A stretch of 64,000 nucleotides of DNA from Nodosilinea sp. FACHB-141 (GTDB lineage: Bacteria; Cyanobacteriota; Cyanobacteriia; Phormidesmidales; Phormidesmidaceae). The position numbers and the translations under genes were made by a program. Below the pieces are notes generated by a model. The model ran no database searches, had not been told where the DNA came from, and saw only the letters and a list, made by a program, of their open reading frames with translations. Of this stretch, positions 54,229 through 64,000 are shown piece by piece (the first letter of the stretch is position 1; every line of letters starts with the position of its first letter). The stretch covers positions 806,001-870,000 of the forward strand of contig NZ_JACJPP010000007.1 of assembly GCF_014696135.1 (NCBI RefSeq). The letters are read 5' to 3'.

Positions 54229-55467
54229 GGGTTCTGACTGTTTTTCCAGGTCTGTTGTAGACCAAGCCAGTACGCCTTGATCAATTACCCCTTTTACGGT
54301 GAACGTGTCAGCGTCAAATAGGGTTATGTTGGCCTGGTAGCCCGGAGACAATAGCCCAAGACTGTGGTCAACTCCGATGGCTCGGGCTGGGTACAGGGTC
54401 GCCATCCGCAGGGATTCTGCCAGGGGAATGCCCACTCGACGCACGCAGTTTTCTATGGCAGCTATCAGTGTCAGCGCTGCTCCCCCAAGGGTGCCATCGG
54501 CGGAGACGCACTTGCCGTCTCGATAAAACACTTCCTGTCCGCCAATGACGAAGGATTCTAGAGTAGTGCCTACGGGGGGTGTAGCGTCGGTAACGAGCAC
54601 CAGATGGTCTTGTTTGATCCGATGCGCTAGATCTATAGAGCTGTAGTGAACATGGTGTCCATCCACAATGACGCCGGCATAGACATCGGACTGGCTCAGC
54701 GCCGCCCCAACCAGCCCAGGACTACGCCCTTGCCATCCAGACATGGCATTAAACAAGTGCGTGACCATGCCAACTCCAGCCTCAAATCCGACCAATGCCT
54801 CCTCAAAGCTAGCCTCAGAGTGCCCAGCAGATACCAAAATGCCTGCTTCAGCCAGCTGCCGAATGTATTCTGGGGAGACAACTTCAGGGGCCAACGTGAC
54901 CAGCTTGACCACCTCTGGCCCAGCCTGGACTATGCGATCGATCATGGCCCTGTCAGCAGATCGAATATGGGCTTGACTGTGAATCCCTCCCCGCTTGGAG
55001 TTGAGATAGGGGCCTTCTAAATGGAGCCCCAAGACTTGATACGGCTGCTGTTGACGGTACTGAGCTACTAAGGCCATGGCGTCGTCCATCGCCTGGTCGG
55101 TAGTTGTGATTAATGTGGGCAAAAAACTCGTAGTGCCGCTCTGGAGGTTGGTGCGGTGCATGATTTCAAGGGTGTCGGCGGTGATGGCGTCATTGAACAT
55201 CACGCCGCCGCAGCCATTGAGCTGTAGATCAATAAAGCTGGGGGCCACCGCCCAGCCCTGACCGTCGAGACAAGGTAAGTCTGACGGCAGTTGGGCCTCA
55301 GGTACAAGGTCTAAAATACGGCTACCCTTTATCACCAACGCGTAGTTTTGCAGCACCCTCCGGCCGGTGTAGAGAGTACAGTGGTTGAGGGCATAGCGAG
55401 GGTAGATGGCTTCTGTGGCGGGCCTAGAACTATTAGCGCTAGGCTCAGTCGTAAACCTAGAGGACAT
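54208..55467 (-). CDS. nagA: N-acetylglucosamine-6-phosphate deacetylase
   Basis: NagA deacetylates GlcNAc-6-phosphate in amino-sugar recycling. The 419-residue amidohydrolase has PSFIDLQLNGCGGVMFND near residue 75, LGLHLEGPYLNSKRGGIHS, SAGHSEASFEEA, HLFNAMSGWQGRSPG and VTDATPPVG. The start is constrained: ATG 55467 is the only canonical start in frame before the conserved part, and its CAT overlaps an ATG of the divergent VOC gene. So both promoters must lie inside the opposing gene. The first 25 residues are Ser/Thr/Ala-rich and not conserved-looking. Confidence 0.92.
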   Translation of the reverse strand: MSSRFTTEPSANSSRPATEAIYPRYALNHCTLYTGRRVLQNYALVIKGSRILDLVPEAQLPSDLPCLDGQGWAVAPSFIDLQLNGCGGVMFNDAITADTLEIMHRTNLQSGTTSFLPTLITTTDQAMDDAMALVAQYRQQQPYQVLGLHLEGPYLNSKRGGIHSQAHIRSADRAMIDRIVQAGPEVVKLVTLAPEVVSPEYIRQLAEAGILVSAGHSEASFEEALVGFEAGVGMVTHLFNAMSGWQGRSPGLVGAALSQSDVYAGVIVDGHHVHYSSIDLAHRIKQDHLVLVTDATPPVGTTLESFVIGGQEVFYRDGKCVSADGTLGGAALTLIAAIENCVRRVGIPLAESLRMATLYPARAIGVDHSLGLLSPGYQANITLFDADTFTVKGVIDQGVLAWSTTDLEKQSEPLDVRTR

Positions 55468-55897
55468 GGCAATGCTTCGCCCCTTTCATGTGGCGTTTCC
55501 AGTGTACGACCTGAACAGCACGCGTCACTTTTATGAAACCGTGCTGGGCTGCTCGGTAGGGCGCACGTCATCGACCTGGATTGACTTTAATCTGTTTGGC
55601 CACCAGATCACGGCTCATCAAGCTGACCCCCAATCCATCGTGTCTACTAATGCGGTGGATGGTCACAACGTGCCGGTTAGCCACTGGGGCGTTATTCTCA
55701 CCCCGGCTGAATGGCACGCCTTGGCCGATCGCCTGCGCCAAGCCCAGGTAGAGTTTTTAATCGAGCCCTACCAACGGTTTGCGGGCGAGGTTGGGGAGCA
55801 GTTTACGCTGTTTATCACTGACCCCAGCGGTAACGCCCTAGAATTCAAGGCTTTTGCCCAAGACGAAAGCATTTTTGCCCCAGCTGAGGTGTCGTAA
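55466..55897 (+). CDS. VOC-family protein (glyoxalase/dioxygenase fold)
   Basis: The protein is a VOC-superfamily metal-binding fold of about 143 residues: PFHVAFPVYDLNSTRHFYETVLGC at the start, a middle HQITAHQ and VSHWGVILT, and the C-terminal TLFITDPSGNALEFKAF. His and Glu metal ligands are plausible (HVAFPV, LEFK). ATG 55466 or 55472 could be the start; the first overlaps the nagA start codon. The specific reaction is not assignable; glyoxalase I and dioxygenase members are both possible. Confidence 0.82.
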   Translation: MAMLRPFHVAFPVYDLNSTRHFYETVLGCSVGRTSSTWIDFNLFGHQITAHQADPQSIVSTNAVDGHNVPVSHWGVILTPAEWHALADRLRQAQVEFLIEPYQRFAGEVGEQFTLFITDPSGNALEFKAFAQDESIFAPAEVS

Positions 55898-55930
55898 AGT
55901 GGGAAATATTACAGCTGATGAATTCTAGGC

Positions 55931-56326
55931 CTAGCGCTTCCAAGGCCGCCCTCGATAAATACCCTCGATTTTCTTGTCGGACAGCGGTGGCGGATTCTCG
56001 GGCTGACTGGCACTATATCGAATGCCTCGATAAATCAGCTCCTTGCTCTCAGATTCTAGGGCTGAGGAACTGTCTGTGATGCTTACTTCTGCCTGCTTTG
56101 GCTGAGGCGAAGTCGCAGTTTTCTGGGCACTCACATCGGTAGGCACTACGACACTGCCCACCTCGGCAACTGATTCAATGGCCAAAATTTGCCGCTGCAA
56201 TCCATAGAGGGCGGCTAAGAGACCAAACAGCAGTAGCTGCCAAGGAGCCTCCACTAATCCCACGACAATTAGCGCGATCGCCGAGACAATGCCGACAGCG
56301 GTTGCTAGTAGCGTAATGAAGGTCAT
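55931..56326 (-). CDS. Two-helix membrane protein with DUF4278-like C-terminus
   Basis: The 131-residue protein has two hydrophobic helices at about residues 5-25 and 30-50, a Ser/Thr/Pro-rich linker and a C-terminal segment. That segment reads LIYRGIRYSASQ...KIEGIYRGRPWKR, the paired YRG motif typical of DUF4278 small cyanobacterial proteins. Function is unknown. It lies alone, head-to-tail with the tRNA region and about 34 bp from the VOC gene end. Confidence 0.7.
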   Translation of the reverse strand: MTFITLLATAVGIVSAIALIVVGLVEAPWQLLLFGLLAALYGLQRQILAIESVAEVGSVVVPTDVSAQKTATSPQPKQAEVSITDSSSALESESKELIYRGIRYSASQPENPPPLSDKKIEGIYRGRPWKR

Positions 56327-56423
56327 AGATTCCCCTCTGCAAAAGGTTGAACCCGTTGGGTGATCCTTACAGTACTGGAAGTGATAGAGCTTGTCACCTG
56401 ACCTAGAGTCAGGTCTATACCGT

Positions 56424-56458
56424 AAAAAACAAAGCCTTGCAGTAAAAACTGCAAGGCT
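56424..56458 (-). terminator. Intrinsic terminator of tRNA-Glu
   Basis: AGCCTTGCAGT (56433-56443) pairs with ACTGCAAGGCT (56448-56458) around four A residues. On the minus strand it is followed by TTTGTTTTTT. It lies 19 bp beyond the tRNA 3' end. Confidence 0.9.
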
Positions 56459-56476
56459 CTAGCGCTATTAAAGCTA

Positions 56477-56549
56477 TACCCCCAGGGGAATTCGAATCCC
56501 CGTCGCCTCCGTGAAAGGGAGGTGTCCTAGGCCTCTAGACGATGGGGGC
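56477..56549 (-). tRNA. trnE: tRNA-Glu (anticodon UUC)
   Basis: A 73-nt cloverleaf on the minus strand: acceptor GCCCCCA/TGGGGGT with G1-U72 and A73, anticodon stem CCTCC/GGAGG with loop CTTTCAC (anticodon TTC), and T-arm with GATTCGAATTC. No CCA is encoded. It closely resembles plastid and cyanobacterial tRNA-Glu, which also feeds glutamate to tetrapyrrole synthesis via glutamyl-tRNA reductase. Confidence 0.97.
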
Positions 56550-56678
56550 CTATTTTTCAACACTCCCCAGTATAGATAACAGGTGTGCCCTTGTCAAACT
56601 GGTTTGTGTTGTTGTGGCCAACGGTGGTGACCAGCTGAATATTACTATAACTGCCTGTGGCCACTTTTAATCACGTAG

Positions 56679-57644
56679 TTAATGGTTTTTTTGTTGGCTG
56701 GCAGGCTTGCAGCTGTACATGGCGCGATCGGCGTTAGCCCAGGCCCATCGCAGCCCTTGGCTAGGGTGGCGGCCCGCAATTCCCACCGTGGCATGAAGCT
56801 GGCTTTTGCCTAAGGCTTTTTCGAGTTGGTGTTTAATCAGTTCTCCCTCAACTAAAGGACACTCCACACAGAGCATGGCAAACTCATCGCCACCAGTGCG
56901 GGCGACGGTGTCCTGTTTGCGGGTGACTTGCTTAAGCAGCTCCCCAGTGCGCTGTAAAATCTGGTCTCCAGCGGCGTGGCCTTGGCTGTCGTTAATTGCC
57001 TGGAGACCGTCGATGTCAACGACGATGATGCTGGCGGGGTAGCCATAGATGGCACAGCGTTCTTCTTCGCTGTCTAAAAGCTGGTCCCAACCGCGACGGT
57101 TGTAGAGCCCGGTGAGCCCATCGGTCAAGGCTTCTGTTTGCAAATGCTCGGCTAGTCGTGCTTGCTCTGCGGATTTTATATCGGCGTGAAGAATGCGGCT
57201 GAGTAGCTGGGCCAAAAGCTCGATTAAGGGCAGCTCCTGCTGAATAGCTTGGGGCTGAGGCAAAGGGTCGATGGCGCAGAGGGTGCCAAATAGGGTGCCA
57301 TCCTCTTTTAGCAGGGGTACGCCCACGTAGGCCCCAATTTTGACTTGTTGCCCAATGGGGGCTTCGGCGTAGGCCACTACCGCTTCAGAAGCGGGGGCAA
57401 TGCGAGGGCCTTCTCCTTTGATCATGCGAGAGCAGAAGGAGTCAGACCAGCGAAAAACGTCTCCGGCTTTGACACCATAGCCTGTGTCGTCGGCTTGTAA
57501 GACAATCCAGTCTTCACCCTCAGTGCGCGTTACCATCCACAGGTCAAATCCAAGCCGATCGTGAAGATGGTTTAAAACGGCTAGGGCTGCGGTATTAAAG
57601 TCGAGCAGTTGACTAGCATCAATACTAGGTATAAATGTCATCAA
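56679..57644 (-). CDS. GAF-GGDEF diguanylate cyclase
   Basis: The 321-residue protein has a GAF-like sensor (residues about 15-150, with IGAYVGVPLLKEDGTLFGTLCAID) and a C-terminal GGDEF domain. The domain has an intact active site, VARTGGDEFAML, and an RxxD inhibitory site just before it (RKQD). Synthesis of c-di-GMP under feedback control is expected. No membrane helix is visible, so it is cytoplasmic. The GAF ligand is unknown; no bilin-binding Cys was identified with confidence. Length is normal for this two-domain form. Confidence 0.92.
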   Translation of the reverse strand: MMTFIPSIDASQLLDFNTAALAVLNHLHDRLGFDLWMVTRTEGEDWIVLQADDTGYGVKAGDVFRWSDSFCSRMIKGEGPRIAPASEAVVAYAEAPIGQQVKIGAYVGVPLLKEDGTLFGTLCAIDPLPQPQAIQQELPLIELLAQLLSRILHADIKSAEQARLAEHLQTEALTDGLTGLYNRRGWDQLLDSEEERCAIYGYPASIIVVDIDGLQAINDSQGHAAGDQILQRTGELLKQVTRKQDTVARTGGDEFAMLCVECPLVEGELIKHQLEKALGKSQLHATVGIAGRHPSQGLRWAWANADRAMYSCKPASQQKNH

Positions 57645-58199
57645 TGGCGCTTTTAAAGTGGATTCTCAAAGCTCTATTCTCTATCAAAATATTGCCCATT
57701 GTTCAGGTAAGTTATCAAGAACAGAATCTTTTAGGCGGGCTTGCCTAAGCGTTGAAATAATTAGTAGTTGAAGCTACAGCTTTGAGTGGTTTTTGTTTTG
57801 AAATGCCTACTCAAGAAGAATTGTGATTATCTATCAGCGCTAATTTGGGCTTAGGCAAAGGTGTAAAAGCGGTAGTCGAAGATGGGGCGATCGCCAGCAT
57901 AGTTTGCTGCTTAGCGGTAAAGCTAATGACTTAAGTTAAAGATAGATATGCCAAATTGAAGAAATATTTCTCCTATAGTGTATATCTTGGTAATGGTGTA
58001 ATGATTTGTTGCGATCGCCTAGATTTTAGAGCTGTTGCGCCTTGGCCAAATCTTCCTAATCTAGCCGAGGCGGGGTGCAGAACTGTGTTGTAACGGCAAT
58101 ACAAAAGCAGGCCCAAAAACTGAGCCTGCTGCTTTCAAGATTTACTTAACCAACCAATTAGCGGTTAGCTAATTGCTAACACTAAGTTGCTACTGACTT
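57645..58199. other. Intergenic region before the giant phosphatase gene end
   Basis: This 555-bp spacer holds the promoter of the GAF-GGDEF gene (57645-57900) and the terminator of the large gene near 58105-58130. HIP1 sites occur near 57890 and 58015. No gene is recognised. Confidence 0.4.
58100..58130 (-). terminator. Terminator of the giant phosphatase gene
   Basis: On the minus strand AGCAGGC pairs with GCCTGCT around an 11-nt loop and is followed by TTTTG. It lies about 70 bp beyond the stop codon at 58200. Confidence 0.7.
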
Positions 58200-61100
58200 T
58201 CAGACAGATACGGCAACCTTCACAACGATGTCGTTAAAGTCATTGTCGCCACCGCCAAATAGATCCTCAAACCCGATCGCGCCATCGATAACGCGGATGT
58301 GCTCAACCCCATCGGCGTTGGCGCTGCCAAAGGCGAAGTACACCTCGTCAGAGTTGAATCTGTCCAAATTGCCGTTGGCGATCAGGAAGGGAGCGTAGAG
58401 GCTACCCCCCGCTACCGTAGACTCAAAGACCGACGTGGTTAGGTTAGCAGTGGTTAGGGCCACAGCCTCGGCGCGGTTGACCAGCGCCGCCTCGGTATAC
58501 CCCGATTGACCGGGTGTCACGTCAGCACCACCATCACCGTTGAGGTCAATGCCGCCGTTGAGATCGGCAATCTGGTAGAAGCCCACAAAGTTGTCGAAAG
58601 CTGCCTCCCGGTTGACGGAGAAGGTAGTGGCTACATCCCCAGTAATGTCGCGCAGGTCAAGCAAAAAATCAGATACCTCCTCGCCAGGGACATCGGGTGC
58701 CAAGGCTTCGAGGGCACTGGCGTCAAACACCGTGGTGCTGCCGCTGACCTCGTTGGCCACAATCACCAGAGGGCTACCGTTGGGACTCTCGGCAGCGGGG
58801 ATAAACACCAGTCCCTCAGCGCCTAGATCGCCAGCAGTGCCGGCTTCGGCATCGCCTGCAAAATCGCGATTGTTGACGAAATCAACGAAGAACGCTTCAG
58901 CAGGGTTGGTGATGTCGTAGGTCATGACGCCGCCAAGCCGCTCTAGGCCGATGAAGGCATAGGTGCGTCCATTGACCTCGCCAATAGTGACACCTTCGGG
59001 CTCAGGCCCTTTGTTGTCGCTGCGGCTGTCAAAGGAGTCGTTCTCAGCATTATCAGAGTTGAAATCGTCCGGAAAACGTGCGGCAATCAGCGTTTCAAAC
59101 TCCGCGCCGCTGTCATAGACCAGGTTGCCCTGGGTATTCCAGATGGAGAAGGATCGGCCCCCAAAGGCGTAGAGTTCGTCGTAGTCGCCGTCGCCGTCGG
59201 TGTCACCCAGGGTGGTCGTCACGGTGAGGCGACCCAAAACCTCATCAGCCTGAAGTTCAGCGGCGTTGGGAAATGCTACCGGATCTAGGGCTAAATCCTT
59301 CACCCGCGCTTCTTCGGCCAAGGTGTCGTACTCACGGGCATCCCCCTCATTGGCGGTGACGATGTAGGTTTCGCCACCAGCTTCATAGAGGGAAATGGCA
59401 TCGGGTAGATACAGGCCAAACACAGGGAGGTTCTGAATGTTGATGGCATCGTCGCGATCGCTGGCATCGAGACCGTTACCTCGCAGGGTGAGCAGCCCCA
59501 GAGTTGGCGTTTCCGCGTTGGGATCGGGGGTAAATGTGCCTGTGGCAGGGTCGATAGTAATACCTGCAACGGTAAAGTCGTTGTCATTGACAACAGCTAG
59601 GGTGTTGCTGTCGACAATGGTCAACCCCTCCACCTTCTCCACTGTGTTGTAACCCGCTGCCGCTAGGTCGACGTGCAGGGTTTTGTTGATGGGTTTAATC
59701 CCTGCTGCAGCTAGTTCTGCCGCAGTCATTTGATCTGCAGTCTTGCCGTCAATCGAGTCATCCAGCCCGGTAATATCGGTGGCATCACCCAGGCTAAAGC
59801 GATAGATCTTTTTCTGAATATCGCTCAAGGGGTCGCTGTCGATCGCATCATCATCCCGCTCTAGCACCAGAAATTCTCCATTGCCGATCGCCACAGCATC
59901 GCCGATTTTATCGGCCCGGCTATCCGTCTCACTCACCGCTGGCCCGTTGTCCATCTGGTAGAGAAACTGGCGCGTGGTTTGGGTGGTGGGGTCGAACTCC
60001 ACAATTCGAATATTGGTCGAGCCGTTGAGTACGCCATTGCTCAGGGTGTCCGGGTTACGGATTGGACTTTGCATAAAGGCGTACACCTTACCGTCCTGGA
60101 AGGCAACCCCTTCAAACCCTCGGTTCTGGCGGCGTTGCGCCAAAACTGCGGGTAGTGCCTCGGTGCCAAAGGTACCTGCGGGTTCTCCGGCGGCAGCCGC
60201 TGTTCCTTCAGGCACGAAGCGATCGATCAAGACCCCGCTGCTGTCAAAGTGGTAGATCGCTGGACGGTATTCATCCACCATCCAGAAGGTGCCATCCGGG
60301 GCCGTAACAATGCCCTCCAGGTCTGCCCCTAGGGCATCGCGCTCCAGAACGTTGCCTTGGAGATCAACCGGCACTTCGTCGTTGTATGGCTGGCTGGCAT
60401 TGTTGCTAATGGCGGTGTTGGGCAAACCAGTGAGCAAATCGCCCGGTGCCGCTTGCAGCTGAATGCGCTCGGTGAGGGCAAGGGTGCCGGTGCTGCGATC
60501 GAGCTCAAACCGGATGATTTCCGGTGCAAAGTCGGGCAGCAGAAAAGGACGGTTGATGCCGGTCGGTTCGCCGTTGGGGCCGCGGTCGGTATGGGTAATG
60601 AACTTGAGATTGCCGTTGTCAGCGTAGCCCTCAAAGGTGAGGCCAGAGAAGCCCCCTAGCGGAATCTCTTGGCCAGCAGCCGTGGTGCCTAAAACCGGCA
60701 GATCGGTGAACTCGTAGGTCTCTAATTTGGTCACTGTGGGCTGGTTATGGTTCTTCACACCCAGCGGCAGAATATCGGTGATAGTGCCCGATGCAGTGTC
60801 GACTACCGCCAAGGCATTGTTCTCCTGCAGCGCCACGTAGGCTGTGCTAGAGTCGCCAGTCACCGCAATGTACTCAGGCTCAACATCCTGGGCAACGGTG
60901 GCGTTGGGGCCAAAAATCCGCACGCCGTCGGCCACCAGGGCGTCACGCTGAGCGTTGAAGACGGTGAAGTCGGCGGTGGTGACATTGGCCTGCGTGAGGT
61001 TATCGACACCTCCAGACAGGTCGATGATGCTGATCGAACCCTCGGGGTCAATGGTGTAATCAGCGTTTGGTTCCCCTTCATTGGCTACCAGCACCCTAGT

Positions 61101-63464
61101 GCCATCGGGGGTAAAAGTCAGCATGTCGGGCAAAGCACCCACGGTAACGGCGTTCAAGAAATTGCCGTCGATGTCAAAGAACACCACGCTGCCGGGGTCG
61201 GTTTTTTCAGCGCTTTCAATGGCTACGGCTACGATACCGTTGCTAATTGCCACGCTGTTGGCCCCACCCCCGTAGGCCGAGGGGTCAATGTCAAACAGCT
61301 TGGTGGGGTTGGTAGGATCGCTAATATCCAAAACCTCCACGGATGGAACCTGGGCATTAACTACAAACAGCCGTTGGGAGTCCGGATCGTGGACCACGAT
61401 TTCAGCGGCGCTGGCGTCAAACACTCCAGTCTTGTAGGTGCCCAAGGGTACCAGCAGCGATGCGGGATCGACGCCGGGTTCAGTGGGTTCAGTAGGATCC
61501 GTTGGATCGACAGGGCCAGCATCGTCAACCACGCCATCGCTGCGGAATGCCAGGTTTTGAATACGGCTGTCTAGCTCGCGGCCTGTCTCAGCGGCGGCAA
61601 AAGGCGTTTCTGCACCAAAATTGTCGAACAGATACTCCGCTAGAGCATCCTGCTCGCTGAAATCGGGGGCGAAGGTAGCGTTGCCTGTGGCCGTGGCCGT
61701 CTCATTCACTAGGTCAACCCGGCTGGTGGTGTCGCCCGTGGGGAAAGGATAGCCATCGCCTCCGTCAGCCAAGAAGCTGAGGGTTACCATGCGAAAGGTG
61801 CGGCTAGGGTCGCCCACAATCTCGCCGTTTTGCACCACTACATCAATGTCGGTGCCGTCTTCAGCCTCGATCGCCAAAGATTGAACGCGGTTACCGGGCT
61901 CAGCCGTAACATCAAAGCTAAAAGAAAACCCGCCAATTTGGGGGAACTGACCGGGAGACGCGCTGTCATTCAGGCTGCTGGCCGAAACGCCGTGTTCAAC
62001 TAGCGCCAGCAGTTCCTCTGCGGTGACTGTGATCAGCGAGAGCGCGTTGTTAAACGACAGGGCATTGGCCACGTCGTTTTGAGAAATACCGCCGGCGGGT
62101 TTTACTCCAGGGATTTCTTCATTGGGCAACAGCTCAGCGTTGCCCGTACCGCCTGCGGGCACCAGCGTTTGGCCAATGTTGTTGCGGATGCCGCCGCCGT
62201 TTTTGAGCGAAATGACTGCCGCCGGGTCAACTTCCTTAGCGATCGCCAGGTTGGCATCGGCGGTGAGATTGCCGAGATTGGTTTCCTGGGTACGTACCGC
62301 ACCCCGGTTGCCGTTGAGAAATACTTCGCTAACGCCAAACACGTTGCTTTCGGTGGCAATAATTGTCTCGCGCAGGGCAGCGGTGATAGCCGCGATCGCC
62401 GGATCCGCCAGTCCTTCACCGCCTACGGCGGCAACGCCTGCCTCGTCGGTGGCGTAGGCTCCGCTGACAGTTGGGTCGTAGCTCTCGGGCAGAAGCACGC
62501 CGTTTTCGTCGAAGTCCATCACCAGGCGACCGACATACTTGTAGTTGCCGTCGGTGTTGACTACGGCGATAGGGTTGCCGTCGGCACCGGTTTGAATAAT
62601 AGGGTAAGCACCTTGGCTGGTATCGTTGGCGCGGGGGCGATCGTTCTCGTCAAAGAGACGAGTGTTGGAGCCACCGGCAACGATGATATCGACATTCGAT
62701 AGCCGCTGGGCCAGCTCTTGCTCGATGGCAATCTGCTGCATGTGGGCCAGCAGCACAACTTTGTCAATGTCGGAGTTGGCGGCTAGCAGGGCATCGACAT
62801 CGGCCTGAATTTCGGCAGCCAGGGCGTCGAGCTGTTTGGGTGTGGGGCTGCTATCAAAGGGCTGGGGCAGCACTGTGACAGTACCAGGGTTAGAGATGCG
62901 CACATTGACGTTGCTGATGGTGGGAGTTGTGGCCCCCACCACGCCGATACGCTCGCCATTGACCTCAATTACTGTGGAGGCGGCGATGCCGTTAGGTTGG
63001 GGAGCGGCGGCATCGGGCACGACTAGATCGGCCAGGTTGGCGTCGGTGCTGAAGTCGAGATTGCCGCTTAGGTAAGGAAACGCTGTTCCAGCAAATGATT
63101 CGTCGATTTCTGTAGTTGGATCGTCTTCGCTACCACCAATCAGATCGGCCACCAGAGCAGTACCTTGGTCAAACTCGTGGTTGCCAAAAGCGATCGCCTG
63201 AAACCCCAGGGCGTTTTGAATTAAGATATCGCCACGCCCGGCACCGCCAAACGCGTCAGTACTGGCATTGAAAAATACGCCAGGAATGTACGCATCCCCG
63301 GACGACAGAATCAGCGTATTGGCAAAGCCTGCTACGCCATCACCATCAATATCTTGATTTTTTAGAGCATTTAATACGGCTGAGAACCGAGGAGCATCGT
63401 CAAGGGCGGTAATATTGCCCTCTTGATCAGCGGCGTGGAAAAGTTGGAGCGTGAAGTCAGCCAT
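58200..63464 (-). CDS. Giant multidomain phosphatase (5'-nucleotidase/phytase-like/DUF4114)
   Basis: From ATG 63464 the product has about 1,754 residues. An N-terminal 5'-nucleotidase module spans about 1-640: [30 protein letters not shown] and [16 protein letters not shown] choice-of-anchor-I-like beta-propeller begins near residue 670 ([21 protein letters not shown]) and resumes near 1310. Between its halves sits a phytase-like esterase segment (about 950-1300: [42 protein letters not shown]). The end is a DUF4114-like domain ([13 protein letters not shown]). The GGHxH-type motif reads GGSNTRL, so the metal site may be altered. No N-terminal signal peptide is visible, as in type I-secreted proteins. 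Phosphate scavenging outside the cell is inferred. A start 19 codons upstream is possible. Confidence 0.88.
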   Translation of the reverse strand: MADFTLQLFHAADQEGNITALDDAPRFSAVLNALKNQDIDGDGVAGFANTLILSSGDAYIPGVFFNASTDAFGGAGRGDILIQNALGFQAIAFGNHEFDQGTALVADLIGGSEDDPTTEIDESFAGTAFPYLSGNLDFSTDANLADLVVPDAAAPQPNGIAASTVIEVNGERIGVVGATTPTISNVNVRISNPGTVTVLPQPFDSSPTPKQLDALAAEIQADVDALLAANSDIDKVVLLAHMQQIAIEQELAQRLSNVDIIVAGGSNTRLFDENDRPRANDTSQGAYPIIQTGADGNPIAVVNTDGNYKYVGRLVMDFDENGVLLPESYDPTVSGAYATDEAGVAAVGGEGLADPAIAAITAALRETIIATESNVFGVSEVFLNGNRGAVRTQETNLGNLTADANLAIAKEVDPAAVISLKNGGGIRNNIGQTLVPAGGTGNAELLPNEEIPGVKPAGGISQNDVANALSFNNALSLITVTAEELLALVEHGVSASSLNDSASPGQFPQIGGFSFSFDVTAEPGNRVQSLAIEAEDGTDIDVVVQNGEIVGDPSRTFRMVTLSFLADGGDGYPFPTGDTTSRVDLVNETATATGNATFAPDFSEQDALAEYLFDNFGAETPFAAAETGRELDSRIQNLAFRSDGVVDDAGPVDPTDPTEPTEPGVDPASLLVPLGTYKTGVFDASAAEIVVHDPDSQRLFVVNAQVPSVEVLDISDPTNPTKLFDIDPSAYGGGANSVAISNGIVAVAIESAEKTDPGSVVFFDIDGNFLNAVTVGALPDMLTFTPDGTRVLVANEGEPNADYTIDPEGSISIIDLSGGVDNLTQANVTTADFTVFNAQRDALVADGVRIFGPNATVAQDVEPEYIAVTGDSSTAYVALQENNALAVVDTASGTITDILPLGVKNHNQPTVTKLETYEFTDLPVLGTTAAGQEIPLGGFSGLTFEGYADNGNLKFITHTDRGPNGEPTGINRPFLLPDFAPEIIRFELDRSTGTLALTERIQLQAAPGDLLTGLPNTAISNNASQPYNDEVPVDLQGNVLERDALGADLEGIVTAPDGTFWMVDEYRPAIYHFDSSGVLIDRFVPEGTAAAAGEPAGTFGTEALPAVLAQRRQNRGFEGVAFQDGKVYAFMQSPIRNPDTLSNGVLNGSTNIRIVEFDPTTQTTRQFLYQMDNGPAVSETDSRADKIGDAVAIGNGEFLVLERDDDAIDSDPLSDIQKKIYRFSLGDATDITGLDDSIDGKTADQMTAAELAAAGIKPINKTLHVDLAAAGYNTVEKVEGLTIVDSNTLAVVNDNDFTVAGITIDPATGTFTPDPNAETPTLGLLTLRGNGLDASDRDDAINIQNLPVFGLYLPDAISLYEAGGETYIVTANEGDAREYDTLAEEARVKDLALDPVAFPNAAELQADEVLGRLTVTTTLGDTDGDGDYDELYAFGGRSFSIWNTQGNLVYDSGAEFETLIAARFPDDFNSDNAENDSFDSRSDNKGPEPEGVTIGEVNGRTYAFIGLERLGGVMTYDITNPAEAFFVDFVNNRDFAGDAEAGTAGDLGAEGLVFIPAAESPNGSPLVIVANEVSGSTTVFDASALEALAPDVPGEEVSDFLLDLRDITGDVATTFSVNREAAFDNFVGFYQIADLNGGIDLNGDGGADVTPGQSGYTEAALVNRAEAVALTTANLTTSVFESTVAGGSLYAPFLIANGNLDRFNSDEVYFAFGSANADGVEHIRVIDGAIGFEDLFGGGDNDFNDIVVKVAVSV

Positions 63465-64000
<536 letters not shown>

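Noticed and set aside
60747-61574. 275-codon frame antisense to the giant phosphatase gene
   Set aside because: It lies entirely opposite a well-supported gene and its composition is a mirror of that gene's codon bias; the same holds for frames at 62079-62702, 37467-38276 and 29741-30514.

Overview
The window comes from a cyanobacterial chromosome, most likely a filamentous Leptolyngbya/Nodosilinea-like lineage (genus is inference). The evidence is the very frequent HIP1 octamer GCGATCGC in genes and spacers, high-light-inducible (Hlip) genes, an OCP-type carotenoid-binding domain and an FRP-like gene, plastid-type Ycf46 and Ycf35 homologues, cyanobacterial Hfq next to dapF, and a plastid-like tRNA-Glu(UUC). 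There is no prophage, no intact insertion sequence and no CRISPR array. The region is mostly housekeeping genes with small lineage-specific genes between them.

Layout. 0.1-5.4 kb: csaB, a glutathione peroxidase, a PEP-synthase-like enzyme and a ComF-type phosphoribosyltransferase. 5.5-10.5 kb: a small conserved protein and a four-gene polar amino acid ABC transporter (lipoprotein, two permeases, ATPase) with a terminator after the binding-protein gene. 10.6-13.8 kb: a DUF2358 protein, two tandem paralogues of a membrane-anchored small protein, serS and a NifU-type scaffold gene. 13.9-15.7 kb: a photoprotection block with an OCP C-terminal-domain gene broken by an in-frame TGA, an frp-like gene whose N-terminus is in another frame, and two hli genes. 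15.9-24.7 kb: an SDR, a CodA-family deaminase with an unusual active-site Cys, a zinc ribbon, a transglutaminase, a Ser/Thr kinase with TPRs, a PAS-GGDEF-EAL protein and a cupin. 25.0-32.7 kb: acyl-ACP/CoA synthetase, YlqD-like protein, pyruvate dehydrogenase E2, an amidase and an SLC13/TrkA-C transporter.

32.7-45.8 kb: comFB and hfq on one strand next to dapF, then a HAD hydrolase, gcvP (carrying an in-frame low-complexity insertion), an alpha/beta hydrolase, a retropepsin-like lipoprotein, carA, a STAS protein, mini-RNase III, recQ and a TPR protein. 46.2-48.7 kb: a ribbon-helix-helix/zinc protein, Ycf46 AAA+ ATPase and Ycf35, an apparent module ending at a strong terminator. 48.8-57.6 kb: a CysQ/IMPase-type phosphatase, a CRP-family regulator, a TerB-like protein, nadA, an OmpR-type regulator diverging from a degenerate receiver, nagA with starts overlapping a VOC protein gene, a DUF4278-like membrane protein, tRNA-Glu and a GAF-GGDEF cyclase. 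58.2-63.5 kb: one giant gene (about 1,754 codons) joining a 5'-nucleotidase, a beta-propeller split by a phytase-like esterase domain, and DUF4114. The window ends inside galE.

Themes: c-di-nucleotide signalling (a probable phosphodiesterase, a probable cyclase and a ComFB receptor), photoprotection with signs of decay, and a dispersed C/T-rich repeat that repeatedly forms gene 3' ends and has entered gcvP. Everything here was read by eye from sequence and remembered family knowledge; no database search was run.
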